Source of the DNA: Ichthyophis bannanicus
Lineage: Eukaryota > Chordata > Amphibia > Gymnophiona > Ichthyophiidae
Length of the DNA: 64,000 bases
Assembly: GCA_033557465.1 (NCBI GenBank)
Contig: CM066037.1
Location: 207,203,156 to 207,267,155 of the forward strand
Direction of reading: 5' to 3'
Shown here: positions 20,790-31,140 of the stretch, in pieces
Layout: each line of letters begins with the position of its first letter
Position numbering within the stretch: position 1 is the first letter of the stretch
The notes under the pieces: model-generated
Databases searched by the model: none
Seen by the model: the letters and a program-made list of their open reading frames with translations, nothing else
What the model was told of the DNA's origin: nothing
Translations under genes and position numbers: made by a program

Positions 20790-21240
20790 GCGGCTGTCTG
20801 AGGTGCTTCAGAGGGAGCCAGGGAAGCCTGTGCGAGGCCCCGGCTCCCTCTGTACAACCACCAGCATGAAGATCCTTTTCCCTCACGCTGGCGGTTGTTT
20901 CTGTGAAGCCGCGAATGCTGGGAAAGGTTAAAGGGCATTGCCTTTAACCTTTCTCAGCAATCGCTGCTTCACACAAACAGGCGCCAGCGTGAACGAAAAG
21001 GATCTTCATGCTGGCAGTTGTACAGAGGGAGCCAGGGCCTCGCGCGGGCTTCCCCGGCTCCCTCCCCCGCGGATTTCGGGAGTCGGGAGAAAACAAAAGC
21101 TGTTTTTTTGCTCTGGCCGCTCCCGATCTTACGGCCAGAGCAAAAAACCGGCTTTTGAAGGGACGGATTTACATTTGTGCTGGCAGCCAGCCTGGCCATG
21201 GAAAAACCGGCCAGGCCAGCTGAAAACCGGCTGGTTGGCA
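20790..21240. repeat. Palindromic repeat with conserved GC-rich end module
   Basis: Imperfect inverted repeat of about 120-bp arms centred near 20,940 (AGGTTAAAGGGCA against TGCCTTTAACCT; CATGAAGATCCTTTT against AAAAGGATCTTCATG; GCTCCCTCTGTACAA against TTGTACAGAGGGAGC). To the right lies a module with CCATGGAAAAACCGGCCAG and GGTTGGCAACCCTA, which recurs at 38,500-38,630, where it also follows a palindrome. Probably a foldback DNA transposon family. No transposase. Confidence 0.75.
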
Positions 21241-21244
21241 ACCC

Positions 21245-21535
21245 TAGGCTGCACCAATTCATTCGCCTTTCAGGCACTCTATGAAGTCCATAGTCCAGGC
21301 CAATCTGTGAATAAAAACACAATTTGCAGGCTAAATGTAAATATGTATATAAATCTGCCTTGGCAGCTTGCAAGTTGTAAATACGTATATAACCTCACAA
21401 ATGTCAAACTGTATAATTCCAATTCCGTGTTATGTAAATGTGCAAAATGTTTGCTGTGTAAAGTTCCATGTAAACCGCTACTGATCGCTGGAAGAAGTGG
21501 TATATAAATGTAACCAAATAAATAAAATAAAATAA
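21245..21535 (+). repeat. L2-like 3' tail
   Basis: Contains GTTCCATGTAAACCGCTACTG followed by a TATATAAATG segment and ends AAATAAATAAAATAAAATAAA, the L2-group 3' terminus. The 200 bases before it are AT-rich with no coding sequence. Confidence 0.65.
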
Positions 21536-22370
21536 ACAATTTACTGTTTTTATTTCTTCAAAGTAACAACAGGGAAACTGAGACAGCCTCATTCTCAGAA
21601 CACTAGATTTTCAACTTCGACAACAAATTAAGTCAATAGATAAGATGGAGTTTAAGTAGGCTGCAGCTTAATTAACATAGTATAGCGGGGATGTGACTCC
21701 ACAAACATACCTCAACTTTTGACATTAAAACATCTCCCAACCTCAGGAGTCATTTGCCCTATTACCCTCCTCAAAGCTATTCATCTGTCATAGACCTAGC
21801 CAAGACCTTTAGGTGCTCTGCCATATGATGAACTGGAATATCATCCCTCTCGGTCAGCTATTCTAACTGAGTCAGTGCGGTCACTTGCCCATGTGCTAAA
21901 TCTTTGGGTGGTGATTATCCAAGCCTCATTTTGTCATCCCACATTCTGCCGCAATCTGGTATTGGCACGGGTACCTCGCCACAGACTCAGGGACAGGCAA
22001 AGCTGTGGCTTAATTCTGAAAGATAAGTTATTCTTGAATGTCATTAAGAAACAAATCAAGTCCTAAACTGGATAAATGTACCTTGTACCTTCTATAAAGA
22101 CCTTCATAGTCCAGGCCAACCCAAACAGGCCTGATTTGCCTCCCACTAAACTGCTCCACCTATCTCCATATTTTGCATGTTAATCTTAATCAGTCTGGAG
22201 ATCCACCATTTCTGATCCTTAAAATGGTGCCTTGGACAATATCCAACCAGCAATATGTAATTCCTGAGAATTAATCAAACACTACAGTAAAATCTCTCTT
22301 AGCTGCCCTTATCAATTGCTTACAAGTCTATTTTGTCAAGTCATTTTTCCCAGTGTGTGCCACCTCTGTG
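21536..22370. other. Possible continuation of the DIRS-like remnant
   Basis: On the minus strand, scattered pieces (for example around 22,100-22,400) could be the decayed remainder of the SGNH domain that starts at 22,637, but stops are frequent and boundaries are not visible. Nothing else recognised. Confidence 0.35.
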
Positions 22371-22990
22371 CCCCTTGTTAAGGGTAGCCTGACACTGAAG
22401 AAAAGGAAGTAACTTACACCATCTAATTTCTCATTTTCACAGCCATGATAGCCTGATTCCTTCAGCCACCAAGCCTAAATGAGGTCCCATTGGGTGATCG
22501 ATTGCTCGCTGACTGGCCCAATAAACAAATATATGGATGACCAACCAAACCATTTCTCTCTCAGTCTCAGATCTCAAAAAGAGAACATTTAGAAAGTTGA
22601 TCCTTACCTCTCCCCAGTCTGCATAATGCAATCAATATACCCTTTATAACTGCTTCATCCAGCCCAGAATCTGCTATGCTCATAGCTGCCCCAATATGGA
22701 ATGAATGTGTGCCAAATTTAGTGACCTCTAAGTTCACTGCAGTTACAGCCTTGCCTCATGATAACAGAGAAATGACAGTGTATGAGAGGGGCTGCATCCG
22801 AATGCAACAAAAGTATCTCTGCCCTACTAAGATGAATGTCTCTGTAATCCAGCAGATTCTGTATCAGGTATGTGAGGGACCTTTCTACTCAAGATGGCTA
22901 ACTTCTTGCTGTTTGATTGATCTTAGACTTCTGCAGCCACAGCCAGAGCATGACCTGATCTCCTTCGACCTAGATACAGTCCCATAAACC
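22371..22990 (-). pseudogene. DIRS-like element remnant: tyrosine recombinase end and SGNH domain
   Basis: On the minus strand, 22,752 down to about 22,640 encodes the C-terminal part of a DIRS-type tyrosine recombinase: KAVTAVNLEVTKFGTHSF followed by HIGAAMSIADSGLDEAVI. The family box is H-S-F-R; here the catalytic Arg is His. Directly downstream, 22,637-22,437 reads EREMVWLVIHIFVYWASQRA and PMGPHLGLVAEGIRLSWL, like the start of the SGNH-type domain found in amphibian and fish DIRS-like elements (usual W.VGHS..YWA). The G and S of that box are replaced. Decayed and inactive. Confidence 0.68.
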
Positions 22991-23229
22991 ATCCCCCATA
23001 TTACCTTCTTCGATTTTTGCTACCGGCTCACCCACCATCAGAGCACCTAAAAAAGCCATAGAGAAGGCTGCCCAAAAGACCACCACCTCACATTTTAAAC
23101 TACAACTATGAAGACAATGGGTAATGGGCATCTGGTGTCAGACATTTTAATTTGTAATCTGCCCCGCCCTTTCAGCCTATGAAAGCCTTTTTTACAAAAA
23201 AACATAAAACTCCCAGCTAGATTGCTCCA

Positions 23230-23486
23230 GTCCCTAGTCTGTGTTAACAGAGGATGTAATAAAAACTGTTAGTGTAGCTGGATTTAAAAAAGATTTGGAT
23301 GAGTTCCTGGAGGAAAAGTCCATAAACCATTATTAAATATTGACCTAGTACAAGCATTGCAGAACCTGTGTCTTCTGGGGAAACTGCTAGGTACTTGTGA
23401 CCTGGCTTGGTCACTGTTGGAAATAGGATACTGGGCTTGATGGACTCTTGGTCTAACCTAGTATGGCATATCTTATGCTCTTATGA
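23230..23486 (+). mobile_element. CR1 LINE 3' end (group C)
   Basis: The last codons read AGFKKDLDEFLEEK (one Asp-rich helix typical of the CR1 C terminus), then the 3' UTR ends with AATAGGATACTGGGCTTGAT, a GGACTCTTGGTCTAACC block, and GTATGGCATATCTTATGCTC. Diagnostic for CR1; the rest of the element is missing. Confidence 0.9.
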
Positions 23487-24465
23487 CTGTATATTCTGTG
23501 AGGACCTCATTCGCTCTCCTACCAGATTTCCATCATTGCTGATGCAAAAAAAAGTCACTTTCTGCATTCCAGCTTTGGAGGGTGCTCACATCGCTAGTGT
23601 GAGTGATCCACGCAAACTCCATAGAAAACCAGGTACTGCTGCTTCAGTTTTGCCCACTCCCGGTGCCAGGCTCTGGAATATGGACACTTGAAACAAGAAA
23701 GTGAATCAGTAGTTTGGTTATCACACCCCAGCAGATGCTTGGCCTTGGCAAAAATATTTTACTACAAACAATGCAAGATGAATTCCAGCAATAAGACGGA
23801 GATTATTAGGCATTCAACAACACCTTGGTGGATGCACTACTGTAAAAGATGATCCTTATGTCCCTCAGATTGCTTGGCCAAACCACCAAATGCCATGACT
23901 AACAGACACAATTTCAAGAATTGTTACTTTGGCCCACACCCAAGAATGAGGTCACCTTGCTGAACAACCTTCACATTTACAAAATTGGCCAAACCCAGAT
24001 CCCCTCAAACAACTACAAATTTCTGCTGCAGACTATTTCTGGCTGCAAGACTGACGCTCCATTATAATTGCTCAAGGTCAGGGCCTGAGCTGGAGCAATG
24101 TGGAGAGGCTAGGCACAGAGCAGGATGGAATGGACCAGCAGGAGCAGGAGGCAGAAGTAATTCCGGGCCAAGCTGGAATGGCAGGCAGGAATAGAAGCTG
24201 GAACCAGGAACAGCAAGCAGATGATAAACAGATAACCAAGCAGGTAAAAAAGCAAGTAACACCAACAAGAAAAAGAGATGGATACAAGCCAGGCACAGGA
24301 TAGGCCCATCAGGCAACTTGTTGGACACTTTCTGCAGTGCATCTTCTGAGCAGAACTGGCAAAGCTGGTTCTGCTCGCTGGAACTTTTTTCAGTTTTCAT
24401 CAGCAAACGTCTTCTTCAGCCTCCCTTCTGAAGAGGGGCTGCCTACGTGCCCTTAGAAACATAGG
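23487..24465. other. No confidently recognised feature
   Basis: A short plus frame near 23,640-23,690 ends LPTPGARLWNMDT, faintly like an L2 C-terminal PRLWN segment. The rest shows no family motif. Confidence 0.4.
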
Positions 24466-24887
24466 GCCCAATTTTTGAAGCCCTAGGTGCATGCTACATG
24501 TGTAATAGATGGCCTTACCCAGGTAAATCTGCCATAGCCATATAAACCAGATTTTCAAAAGGACAGCTTGAATCAGAGAAGCCCAGCTACCCGCACAGCA
24601 CCAAGTGCCAATGTTCAGGGACGGAATGGGGCATGTCATCCCGAAACCTGCATAAAGTGTATTTCTAAGCCTACGCGATGTTTCCAGATGCATACGACTG
24701 CTTAAGATGTGTGAGGAACCCGTGTAATGGCATTACAGTGCATAGTACAGTGAGGAGAGCTTGTGTAGGCCTGTACCCAAACCATGCAGAGGTAAAGCGT
24801 TGCTAGACCAGCTGAGAAGCCGTATGAGCCATGCACAGGGTATTCCAGAGGTGGAGACGCGCCCATCATGCCTAGGCACAGTGGAGG

Positions 24888-25530
24888 ATGCGGCAGGCAG
24901 TGTGGATCCATCAGCAGGCAGTAGCCCTGCACCCAAGGTGCAGGTACCATGCCACACGTGTACACAGGCCCAAAGTGAGCTACCTGCAATTGACGGAGGA
25001 GGAGGTCTACCAGAGATACAGACTGGATGGGGCAACGATAACCGAGTTGTGCAGCATACTCAGTATGGACCTGGAGCCCTCTACTTCCAGAAGCCAGGCC
25101 CTGCCAGTGGCTAAGATGGTAACCACTGCCCTGGGATATCTGGCAACTGGCAGCTTCCAACATGTGATAGGGGCGACTGTTGGGATCACACAGTCTACTG
25201 CCAGTCACTGCATAAGTGCCTTTACCAGGGCCCTGCTGTGGAGGATGCACCACCTCATAGACTTCCCCCGGACACAGCAGATGCAGTATGAGACCATGCA
25301 GGCATTCTACAATATGGCTGGATTCCCATCAGTGCTTGGAAGTATAGACTGCACCCACTTTGCACTGCAGGCACCATGGCTGGAGCAGAGAGCATACTGG
25401 AACAGGCATAATTACTCACTGATGAACATGCAGGTCATTGTGGATGCCAACATGACCTTTACTGATGTGTGTGCCCACTACCCGGGGTCCTGCCACAATG
25501 CATTTGTCCTTGCCCATGCGTGGCTTCTAG
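24888..25530 (+). pseudogene. Harbinger transposase (HARBI1-like), exon 1
   Basis: DDE transposase that cuts and moves the Harbinger element in the nucleus, in complex with its Myb-like partner. Visible blocks: YRLDGATITELCSIL, then LGYLATGSFQHVIGATVGIT and STASHCISAFTRAL (helical DNA-binding region), FYNMAGFPSVLGSIDCTHF with the first catalytic Asp at 25,347, YSLMNMQVIVDANMTFTDV with the second Asp at 25,443, and HYPGSCHNAFVL, where the family usually has CHD. The exon ends AG|GTGAGT at 25,530/25,531 in phase 1. The true start is unknown; conserved sequence begins near 24,975. No stop in the exon. Confidence 0.88.
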
Positions 25531-25878
25531 GTGAGTGTGCACATATGTCAGCCCCAGGACATGCCCCGAATAAACAGTTGCTGTAGTGTGATGCTATATG
25601 TATTGCTAACATGTGGGGATATATTAGTTACATACGTAATGCAACTCATGCTGACCACTATGTGCACATGTGCTGCTGTTCTGCAGATCCTTGCGCACAG
25701 CAGGCCATGTTGCACATTATGGAGACAACCAGGAGAAGCCCCATGGCCAAGAGCAGACAGCATGCATCAACATGTGGCATGAGGAAGGGCATGGGCTTGC
25801 GCCATTTATTTTATTTAGCAAGCATTTGTAGCCCGCTCCTTCCAGCGATCAGAAGCGGGTAGGATTACTATTGTGAAA

Positions 25879-26162
25879 CTGCCGAATCAAGGCAGGTACA
25901 AATTTTGTTTACATACAGATTGTCAGAAAAGCACATCATACAGAGTTAACACTTCTTAGCTATGGGGGAGTTCATTTACATATATACATAAATACATATA
26001 TACAGGATAATCTTCTTGGACTGTCGAATCAAGGCAGGTACAAATTTTGCTTACATACAGATTGTCAGAAAAGCACATCATACAGAGTTAACACTTCTTA
26101 GCTATGGGGGAGTTCATTTACAGATATACATAAATACATATATACAGGATAATCTTCTTGGA
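25879..26162. repeat. 142-bp tandem duplication in the L2 3' UTR
   Basis: Copy one is 25,879-26,020 and copy two 26,021-26,162. Both begin CTG.CGAATCAAGGCAGGTA and end GATAATCTTCTTGGA. They differ at only a few positions, so the duplication is young relative to the element's coding decay. Confidence 0.95.
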
Positions 26163-26194
26163 CACAGTGGTCAGGGGCTGCTCCATCTGTGGGT

Positions 26195-27666
26195 TTAGTT
26201 CAGGTTGAAATGTGATTGGAAAATGTGGGTTTTGAGTTTCTTTCTGAAGTCTAGAAGGTCATTGCTAGCTCGTAGTTCTGGTGGGAGTTGGTTCCACAGT
26301 GTTGGCGCCACATATGAGAAAGCCCTGTGGCTGGTGTTAGTTTTGGCAGATCTTATATCTGTTGGAGTGTGAAGGATGTTGGAATTGTGGGTTCTTCTGT
26401 TTCGGGTAGGAGGTTGCAATCTTACTAGGTTGTTGAGGAAGGAAGGTGCTAAGTTGTGGATGAGTTTGAAGGTGGTTGTTAGTATTTTGTATTTTGTGCG
26501 AGCTGTTATGGGTAGCCAGTGTAATTGAATTAGCACTGGTGTGATGTGGTCACTTAGATTTTTCTTCATTATGACCCTGGCAGCTACATTTTGTGCCATT
26601 TGTAATATGTTTAGGGTTTTTTTAGGTAAACCTTGTAGGATGGCGTTTGCAGTAGTCAAAATGTGGCATGATGAGTGCTTGGGCCACTGTTCTGAAGTCT
26701 TGGGGATCAATAATATTCCGAATGGGTTGGAGCACTCTAAGCTTGTGGAAAACTGCTCTGTTGGTCTTTCGGAGGTGTTTTTCCATCTTTAGGTCACAGT
26801 CAAATGTGACTCCTAGATACTTTATTTTTTTTTGTTTGGTAAGTGTTGTTACATAGTGTTATTGATGTGGGAGGGTCAAAATTCGGTTCTTTGGAGATAT
26901 ACATTACTTCGGTTTTTTTGTGATTAATTGACATGCTACTTTGTTGTAACCAGTCTTGCATCTCTCCGATACATGTCTCCAGTGGGTTGTAGTTTGGGTT
27001 TTTAGTGTCTAGTTGTGTGTATAGCATGATATCATCGGCATAGATGTGGTAATTAATTTCGTGCCGTGAGAAAATTTTGCATAGTGGCTGCATATATATG
27101 TTAAACAGAAGTGCTGAGAGAGCAGAGCCTTGGGGGATTCCCTGTGTTTGTGAGAAAGATTCTGCTTTTCTCCGTTGAATTGAACCTGTTGTGTTCGATT
27201 TGAGATGTAGGATGAGAACCATTTTAGTGGGGTTCCTGTTATTCCTATTGATTTTATCCTATTTATGAGGGTCCCATGATTAACTGTATCAAAGGCAGCT
27301 GAGATGTCAATGAATACAAGAATGTACATTTTCTTTTTGTTTTCAAGGCCCTTTAGGAGGTTGTTAAGTAGAACTAGTAACAGGGTTTCAACTCCATGAT
27401 GTTGCCTGAAGCCATATTGCTGGTCATCAAGAGGAGCACTGTCAGTCAGATGGTCTTGGAGTTGTAGAAGGACCGTTTTTTTCTATGATCTTTGCCAGGA
27501 ATGAGATACTTGATATGGGACGGTAGGAGGCTGGGTCTTCTCCGTTGAGTGTAGTGTTTTTTAGGATTGGTCTAATGACTGATTTCTTTAGTTCTGAGGA
27601 CATGATTCCTTGTTGTAGGGATAGGTTAACTATGTGTGCTATGTGAGGTGCTATGTCTTGTTTCAC
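26195..27666 (-). pseudogene. L2 ORF2 reverse transcriptase and C-terminal domain, disrupted
   Basis: Would prime and copy L2 RNA. Minus segments: 27666-27442 (SLQQGIMSSELKKSVIRPIL, DPASYRPISSISFLAK), 27329-27009 (FIDISAAFDTVNHGTLINRI), 27222-26800 (TQGIPQGSALSALLFNIYMQ and the catalytic YADDIMLYTQ), and 26710-26195 (NAILQGLPKKTLNILQ, ITPVLIQLHWLPITARTKYK, APTLWNQLPPELRASNDL, FRKKLKTHIFQS). Catalytic residues remain. Frameshifts near 27,440, 27,220 and 26,800 inactivate it. Confidence 0.88.
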
Positions 27667-27976
27667 TGCCTTGATCCAGGATGCAGGACAGGGATCTAGT
27701 GGGGAGGTGGTGCTTTTCAGGCTTGTGACAATGGCTGTGATTTGCTGGGTTCCTATTTTGTGGAAGTGCTCCCATAACTGGTTTTGCGTTGTGTTGTTCT
27801 CACTTCTGATTTGTGGTGTTGGTGGGGGGGTGGAGGACCAGGGGCCGTCAGTTTGGACGCGTAGTGGTTTGCCAGTGTTTGGACCTTGATGGATTTGTTG
27901 AGGTTGGCATTTTGGTCGGTTTTGGTTAGTGATTTGACTAGTTCAAATAACTCTCGTGGGCGATTGATTGCCTTGT

Positions 27977-28950
27977 TTAGGATGTTGGTGTGATGTAATT
28001 TTTTGCATTGTTCACGTCGTCTTTGTATTTTGCGAGATGGGCCATGTATTTAGTTTTGAGATCGGAGGATTTGGTTTGTCTCCATTTTCTCTCTATTTTA
28101 CGGAGCTCCCTTTTTGATTTTATTAGAGTTCCTGTGTACCAGGGTTCCGAGTTGATCTTATGTGGGTTTGATGTGTGTTTCAAAGTTGGGTTAGATGTAT
28201 TTTGGATGTGTGTGTTCCATCTGTTAGTTAGTTCGTCTAGGTCTGTGGAATCTAGGTTTATGTGGGATGCAATGGTGCTTATGAGGTGTTCCTCGTTGAG
28301 TTTGCTGAATTTCCTAATGGGGTTGGTCATTCTCATCTCCTTTGAGTTTTTGGGTTGGCACTGTAGTTTAAGTTTACAGTTGATTTGGTGGTGGTCTGAC
28401 CATGGTACTTGAGTTATGTTTATTATAGGTGGTTCATTGCTTTGTTGTGGATTTCTGGGTATGAAAATCATATCTAGGATGTTTCCTCTATCGTGTGTGG
28501 GGTTGCTTATTATTTGTTGGAAACCCAATTGGTCGATGGCTTCATAGAAGGAGTCCGTGTGGGACGGAGGAATTGATGCTAGGTTCAAATCTCCGAGGAT
28601 GATCTGGAATTTTTTGCTTTGTGTGGATGTGATGGTTTTTAGTGCTGTGGCTAGTGTTTCGTGCTGTGGTGAGGGAGGTCGATAGATTAGGCAGATGGAT
28701 AATGCCATGCTCTCGACTAAGTAGGTCAAGATCGGGATTTGTGACCGTAGATGTGGTTGTGAGTTGAAGGCTGGTTTTGGCTGCTATAAGGACTCCGCCT
28801 CCTCTTCTGTTGATGCGTGGGCAGTTGTATAGTTGGTATCCGGGCTTCTGTATTTGATTCATTGTTGCAGAGTCTGAGTCAGTGAGCCATGTTTCTGTTA
28901 TGCATAGGATATCTGGTTGTTCGTCAGTTAGCATGTTGTGGATGTAAGGC
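27977..28950 (-). pseudogene. L2 ORF2 endonuclease domain, one frameshift
   Basis: Target-site endonuclease of L2. Frame 28952-28542: DILCITETWLTD (catalytic Glu) and RRGGGVLIAAKTSL. Frame 28729-27977: LSICLIYRPPSP, QIILGDLNLASI (catalytic Asp-Asn), ISNPTHDRGNILDMIFIP and VPWSDHHQINCKL (catalytic Asp-His), then a basic linker (KSKRELRKIERKWRQTK). A single frameshift near 28,700 separates the two. All catalytic residues are present. Confidence 0.88.
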
Positions 28951-29232
28951 ATGCAACATGGCAGCAGCCCATATAGGGCACATCCATGTCTGCCCCATTA
29001 CAGCCAGCAGACCCCCCCAACCACATCTCCATGACATGCCCCTGCCCTCCCCTACCATCATGCCAGCCCTTGTCACTGTCCCTCCTTGCCCTGCTTCACA
29101 TGTCTGACTGCCGCACAAGCTATATGTTGGTGTTCTCTCACTGCCACAGTGTCTCTGATTGTTTCATATTGCACCCCGCCCTGCCAGTAGATGGTGTGTT
29201 GTATGCTGTCCTTAACAGCCCATAGACCTTAG

Positions 29233-29603
29233 CCGACACATGTCCCATGCTTATGTGCACATCTCACATTGCCCCCACAAACGAACATGGATATCCCCTG
29301 AGGACCTGGCTGCTGACCCCGGTTGTGGAGTAAACAATAGGGGTGCTGTAGAGCTGCTTCTGGTATCTCGACAGGAGTAATGGGGAACACCTCTACAGCC
29401 CAGAGTGCATATGCCAGATATTTTCATCGAGTTGCATACTTCACAACCTTGCATGGATGCGAGGATTGCCGGACCCAGAGCCCATGGTTGTGGAGGAGTG
29501 GGAAGTTGCAGAGGCAGCAGATGGTGATGGCACAGAGGCTGGGAACCAGCAGAAGGCCCGTGCACCGGCCCACCATGTGCGGCTGATACGAGACAGTTTC
29601 TGA
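29233..29603 (+). pseudogene. Harbinger transposase (HARBI1-like), C-terminal exon
   Basis: One frame from 29,286 to the stop at 29,601-29,603 reads HGYPLRTWLLTPVVE, then a stop (29,331), TIGVL, a second stop (29,349), then SCFWYLDRS, HLYSPECICQIF and CILHNLAWMRGLPDPEP. GYPL.TWLLTP, TIG.LK and C.LHNLA are conserved C-terminal blocks of this family. About 25-30 codons normally between LLTP and TIG are missing, probably including the third catalytic acidic residue. Two stops and the deletion make it a pseudogene. Confidence 0.8.
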
Positions 29604-29647
29604 GGTGACTGCCCACATCATCACCTGATAGGATACACACAGTCACC

Positions 29648-29653
29648 AATAAA
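29648..29653 (+). terminator. Polyadenylation signal of the transposase gene
   Basis: AATAAA 45 bases after the transposase stop codon. Faces the minus-strand signal at 29,685-29,690. Confidence 0.7.
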
Positions 29654-29684
29654 GTACCTGAAATGACATTATGTGTTCAGAGTG

Positions 29685-29690
29685 TTTATT
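29685..29690 (-). terminator. Polyadenylation signal of the Myb-like gene
   Basis: TTTATT on the plus strand, AATAAA on the minus strand, placed downstream of the Myb-like gene's coiled-coil exon. The two convergent signals are 31 bases apart. Confidence 0.6.
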
Positions 29691-29749
29691 TCCCCCCACA
29701 TGTGTCCCCTGCCCTCAGGATTGCAGCCGGCCATGGGCGCTTGCTGACA

Positions 29750-31092
29750 CATGCACTACAATGCAGTTGAGCAATGTCCGATGACATGCTGGCAGCGTCA
29801 TCACCCTCCCCATCAAGGCAAGCTGTTGCACATGGTTCAGGGCTACGAGGTAGCTGTGCTGGTGAGCTGGCAACCCCAGTACCACATGAGGCCCAACAAA
29901 CTATGCAGGGAACCAGCAATTGTTGCCTGGTATACTGCCATCTCCCTCATCAGACGCAGGTGTCCCTCCAGATGGCGCTCCACTCGCAGTTGGTGTTCCT
30001 GTCACTCCACGGACTCAGCCTCCCTTGCCTATTTTGCTGCCAGCAGGTCCTGCCAGATACTGTGCAGTTTGGACTGTATGCCTGCACCCTCATGCAGTAG
30101 CTCCTGGTCCATATCAGTGCCAACTGCATCCATAGGATCATCAAGAATGGTGAACTGTAGCTCAGCCAGTGGTGCATCATCTTTCTGTCTCCCCTGCACT
30201 GGCAAACACACTGGCCTGCTCCACTACTCTGGGTGCTTCATTGACCTGCTCATCTGCCCTGGGTGTCGCACCAGACTTCTCCTTTACCCTGGCAGGCACA
30301 CAGGACCACACCTCTCCCTGGTAGCCACACCAGACTGCTCCTCTGTCCTGGCAGGCACACCAGCCCCTGTGACTGTGCTGCATCCTGGCTGCGCACTGGT
30401 GTCATCCATGGCGGGTGGTGAGGCTCCCTCCGATGCATTTGTTCCAGGCTGTGAGAGGTGGGTCACTGGCAGATCTGTGAGAGAGCAAAGGTGGTAGAGG
30501 GTAGTGCCATAGTTTGCTGGGTTGGCCTATGGGGTGCCACCATGCTCATAATGGAACAGACTGGGGGATCCCCAGTCTGTACTGTCCCCAACCCCCACAT
30601 CACCCAAGGACCAACAGATAGACAGGCAGGGCCTGGGTGGACGGAAATATGTTATGGACAGATACATGGCTGTCAAGGTGCCAGCTAGGCCATGGGACAA
30701 CTTCTACTCACTCTCCTGGGGGTGGAGCTGTCAAAGCCTGCAACTCTTGAGATGGAGACCTCCTTCATAAACAACAGCACCTGTTCCTCCAGAGGGGTGA
30801 GTCTACATTGGCGCGCAGGAGACCGCTTGCTGTTTCTGGCCCTTTTCTCCTTCACAGTCTGCTGTACCATCCACCACTTCTTCTTAATATCCTCCATGTC
30901 CCTGTTGCGATAGTGGATGGCATTGACTCTGCTGACAATGTCACACCATGCTATCAGCTGTGAGCTGGCATCCTCTGCCATAAAGAGGGCAGTGTGCTGC
31001 TTAAGGATGAGCCCCAGGGCCATAGAGGTCTTGGAGGGTGTAAAGTTTGCCTTCTGGGTTTGCTTTGGCCCTTTCTGTGCAGTGTCTGCCAT
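29750..31092 (-). pseudogene. Harbinger Myb/SANT-like partner protein gene, two exons
   Basis: Partner protein that in this superfamily binds DNA and carries the transposase to the nucleus and element ends. Exon 1 (31,092-30,712): TQKANFTPSKTSMALGLILK, an acidic/aromatic helix with QLIAWCDIVSRVNAI, then MEDIKKKWWMVQQTVKEK, the helix-turn-helix pattern of the Myb-like domain. It ends at a good donor (AGA|GTGAGT). A phase-compatible acceptor follows at 30,449-30,451 (263-base intron), then exon 2 with a Pro/Gly-rich region and a C-terminal coiled coil (QELLHEGAGIQSKLHSI, RVERHLEGHLRLMREMA). Exon 2 has frameshifts and stops; exon 1 is open. Confidence 0.75.
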
Positions 31093-31140
31093 TGTGCTGC
31101 TCAGATGCTATGACAGTGTTAGGCTACCCACATAGGCATT

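Larger units (their letters stand above)
25800..28950 (-). mobile_element. L2 LINE, 5'-truncated, with endonuclease and RT
   Basis: Minus strand from 28,950: endonuclease, reverse transcriptase, C-terminal domain, then a 3' UTR ending in an AT-rich tail near 25,805 (TTTATTTTATTTAGC on the plus strand). The 5' end lies at the first codons of the endonuclease domain (PYIHNMLTDEQPDILCITET), so ORF1 is absent. It contains a 142-bp tandem duplication in the 3' UTR. Frames are broken at several points. Confidence 0.88.
25531..29232 (+). other. Putative transposase intron containing an L2 LINE
   Basis: Begins GTGAGT after exon 1. The acceptor at 29,231-29,232 (ACCTTAG) is in compatible phase with exon 1, although its pyrimidine tract is weak. 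Most of the intron is the L2 at about 25,800-28,950. Without it the intron would be roughly 550 bp. Splicing is inferred from sequence only. Confidence 0.5.
24471..31140. mobile_element. PIF/Harbinger transposon, two convergent genes, L2-interrupted
   Basis: A transposase gene on the plus strand (exons at about 24,960-25,530 and 29,233-29,603) and a Myb-like gene on the minus strand (31,092 to about 29,750) converge. That is the two-protein layout of autonomous vertebrate Harbinger elements. An L2 LINE of about 3.1 kb lies in the transposase intron. Position 24,471 starts GGGCCCAATTTTTGAAG, a Harbinger-like terminus, but no matching right end was found, so both boundaries are uncertain. Confidence 0.75.

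Noticed and set aside
20444..20938. Trp/Gly-rich frames on the minus strand that look like a repeat protein
   Set aside because: The periodicity comes from the C-rich minisatellite; all frames are open because the unit lacks stops.
24062..24406. Leu/Cys-rich minus frame resembling a membrane protein
   Set aside because: Several frames of the same stretch are open on both strands; no conserved motif and no gene context.
25687..25862. A second transposase exon just after an acceptor at 25,686
   Set aside because: Its translation does not match the expected Harbinger continuation, whereas 29,286-29,603 does.
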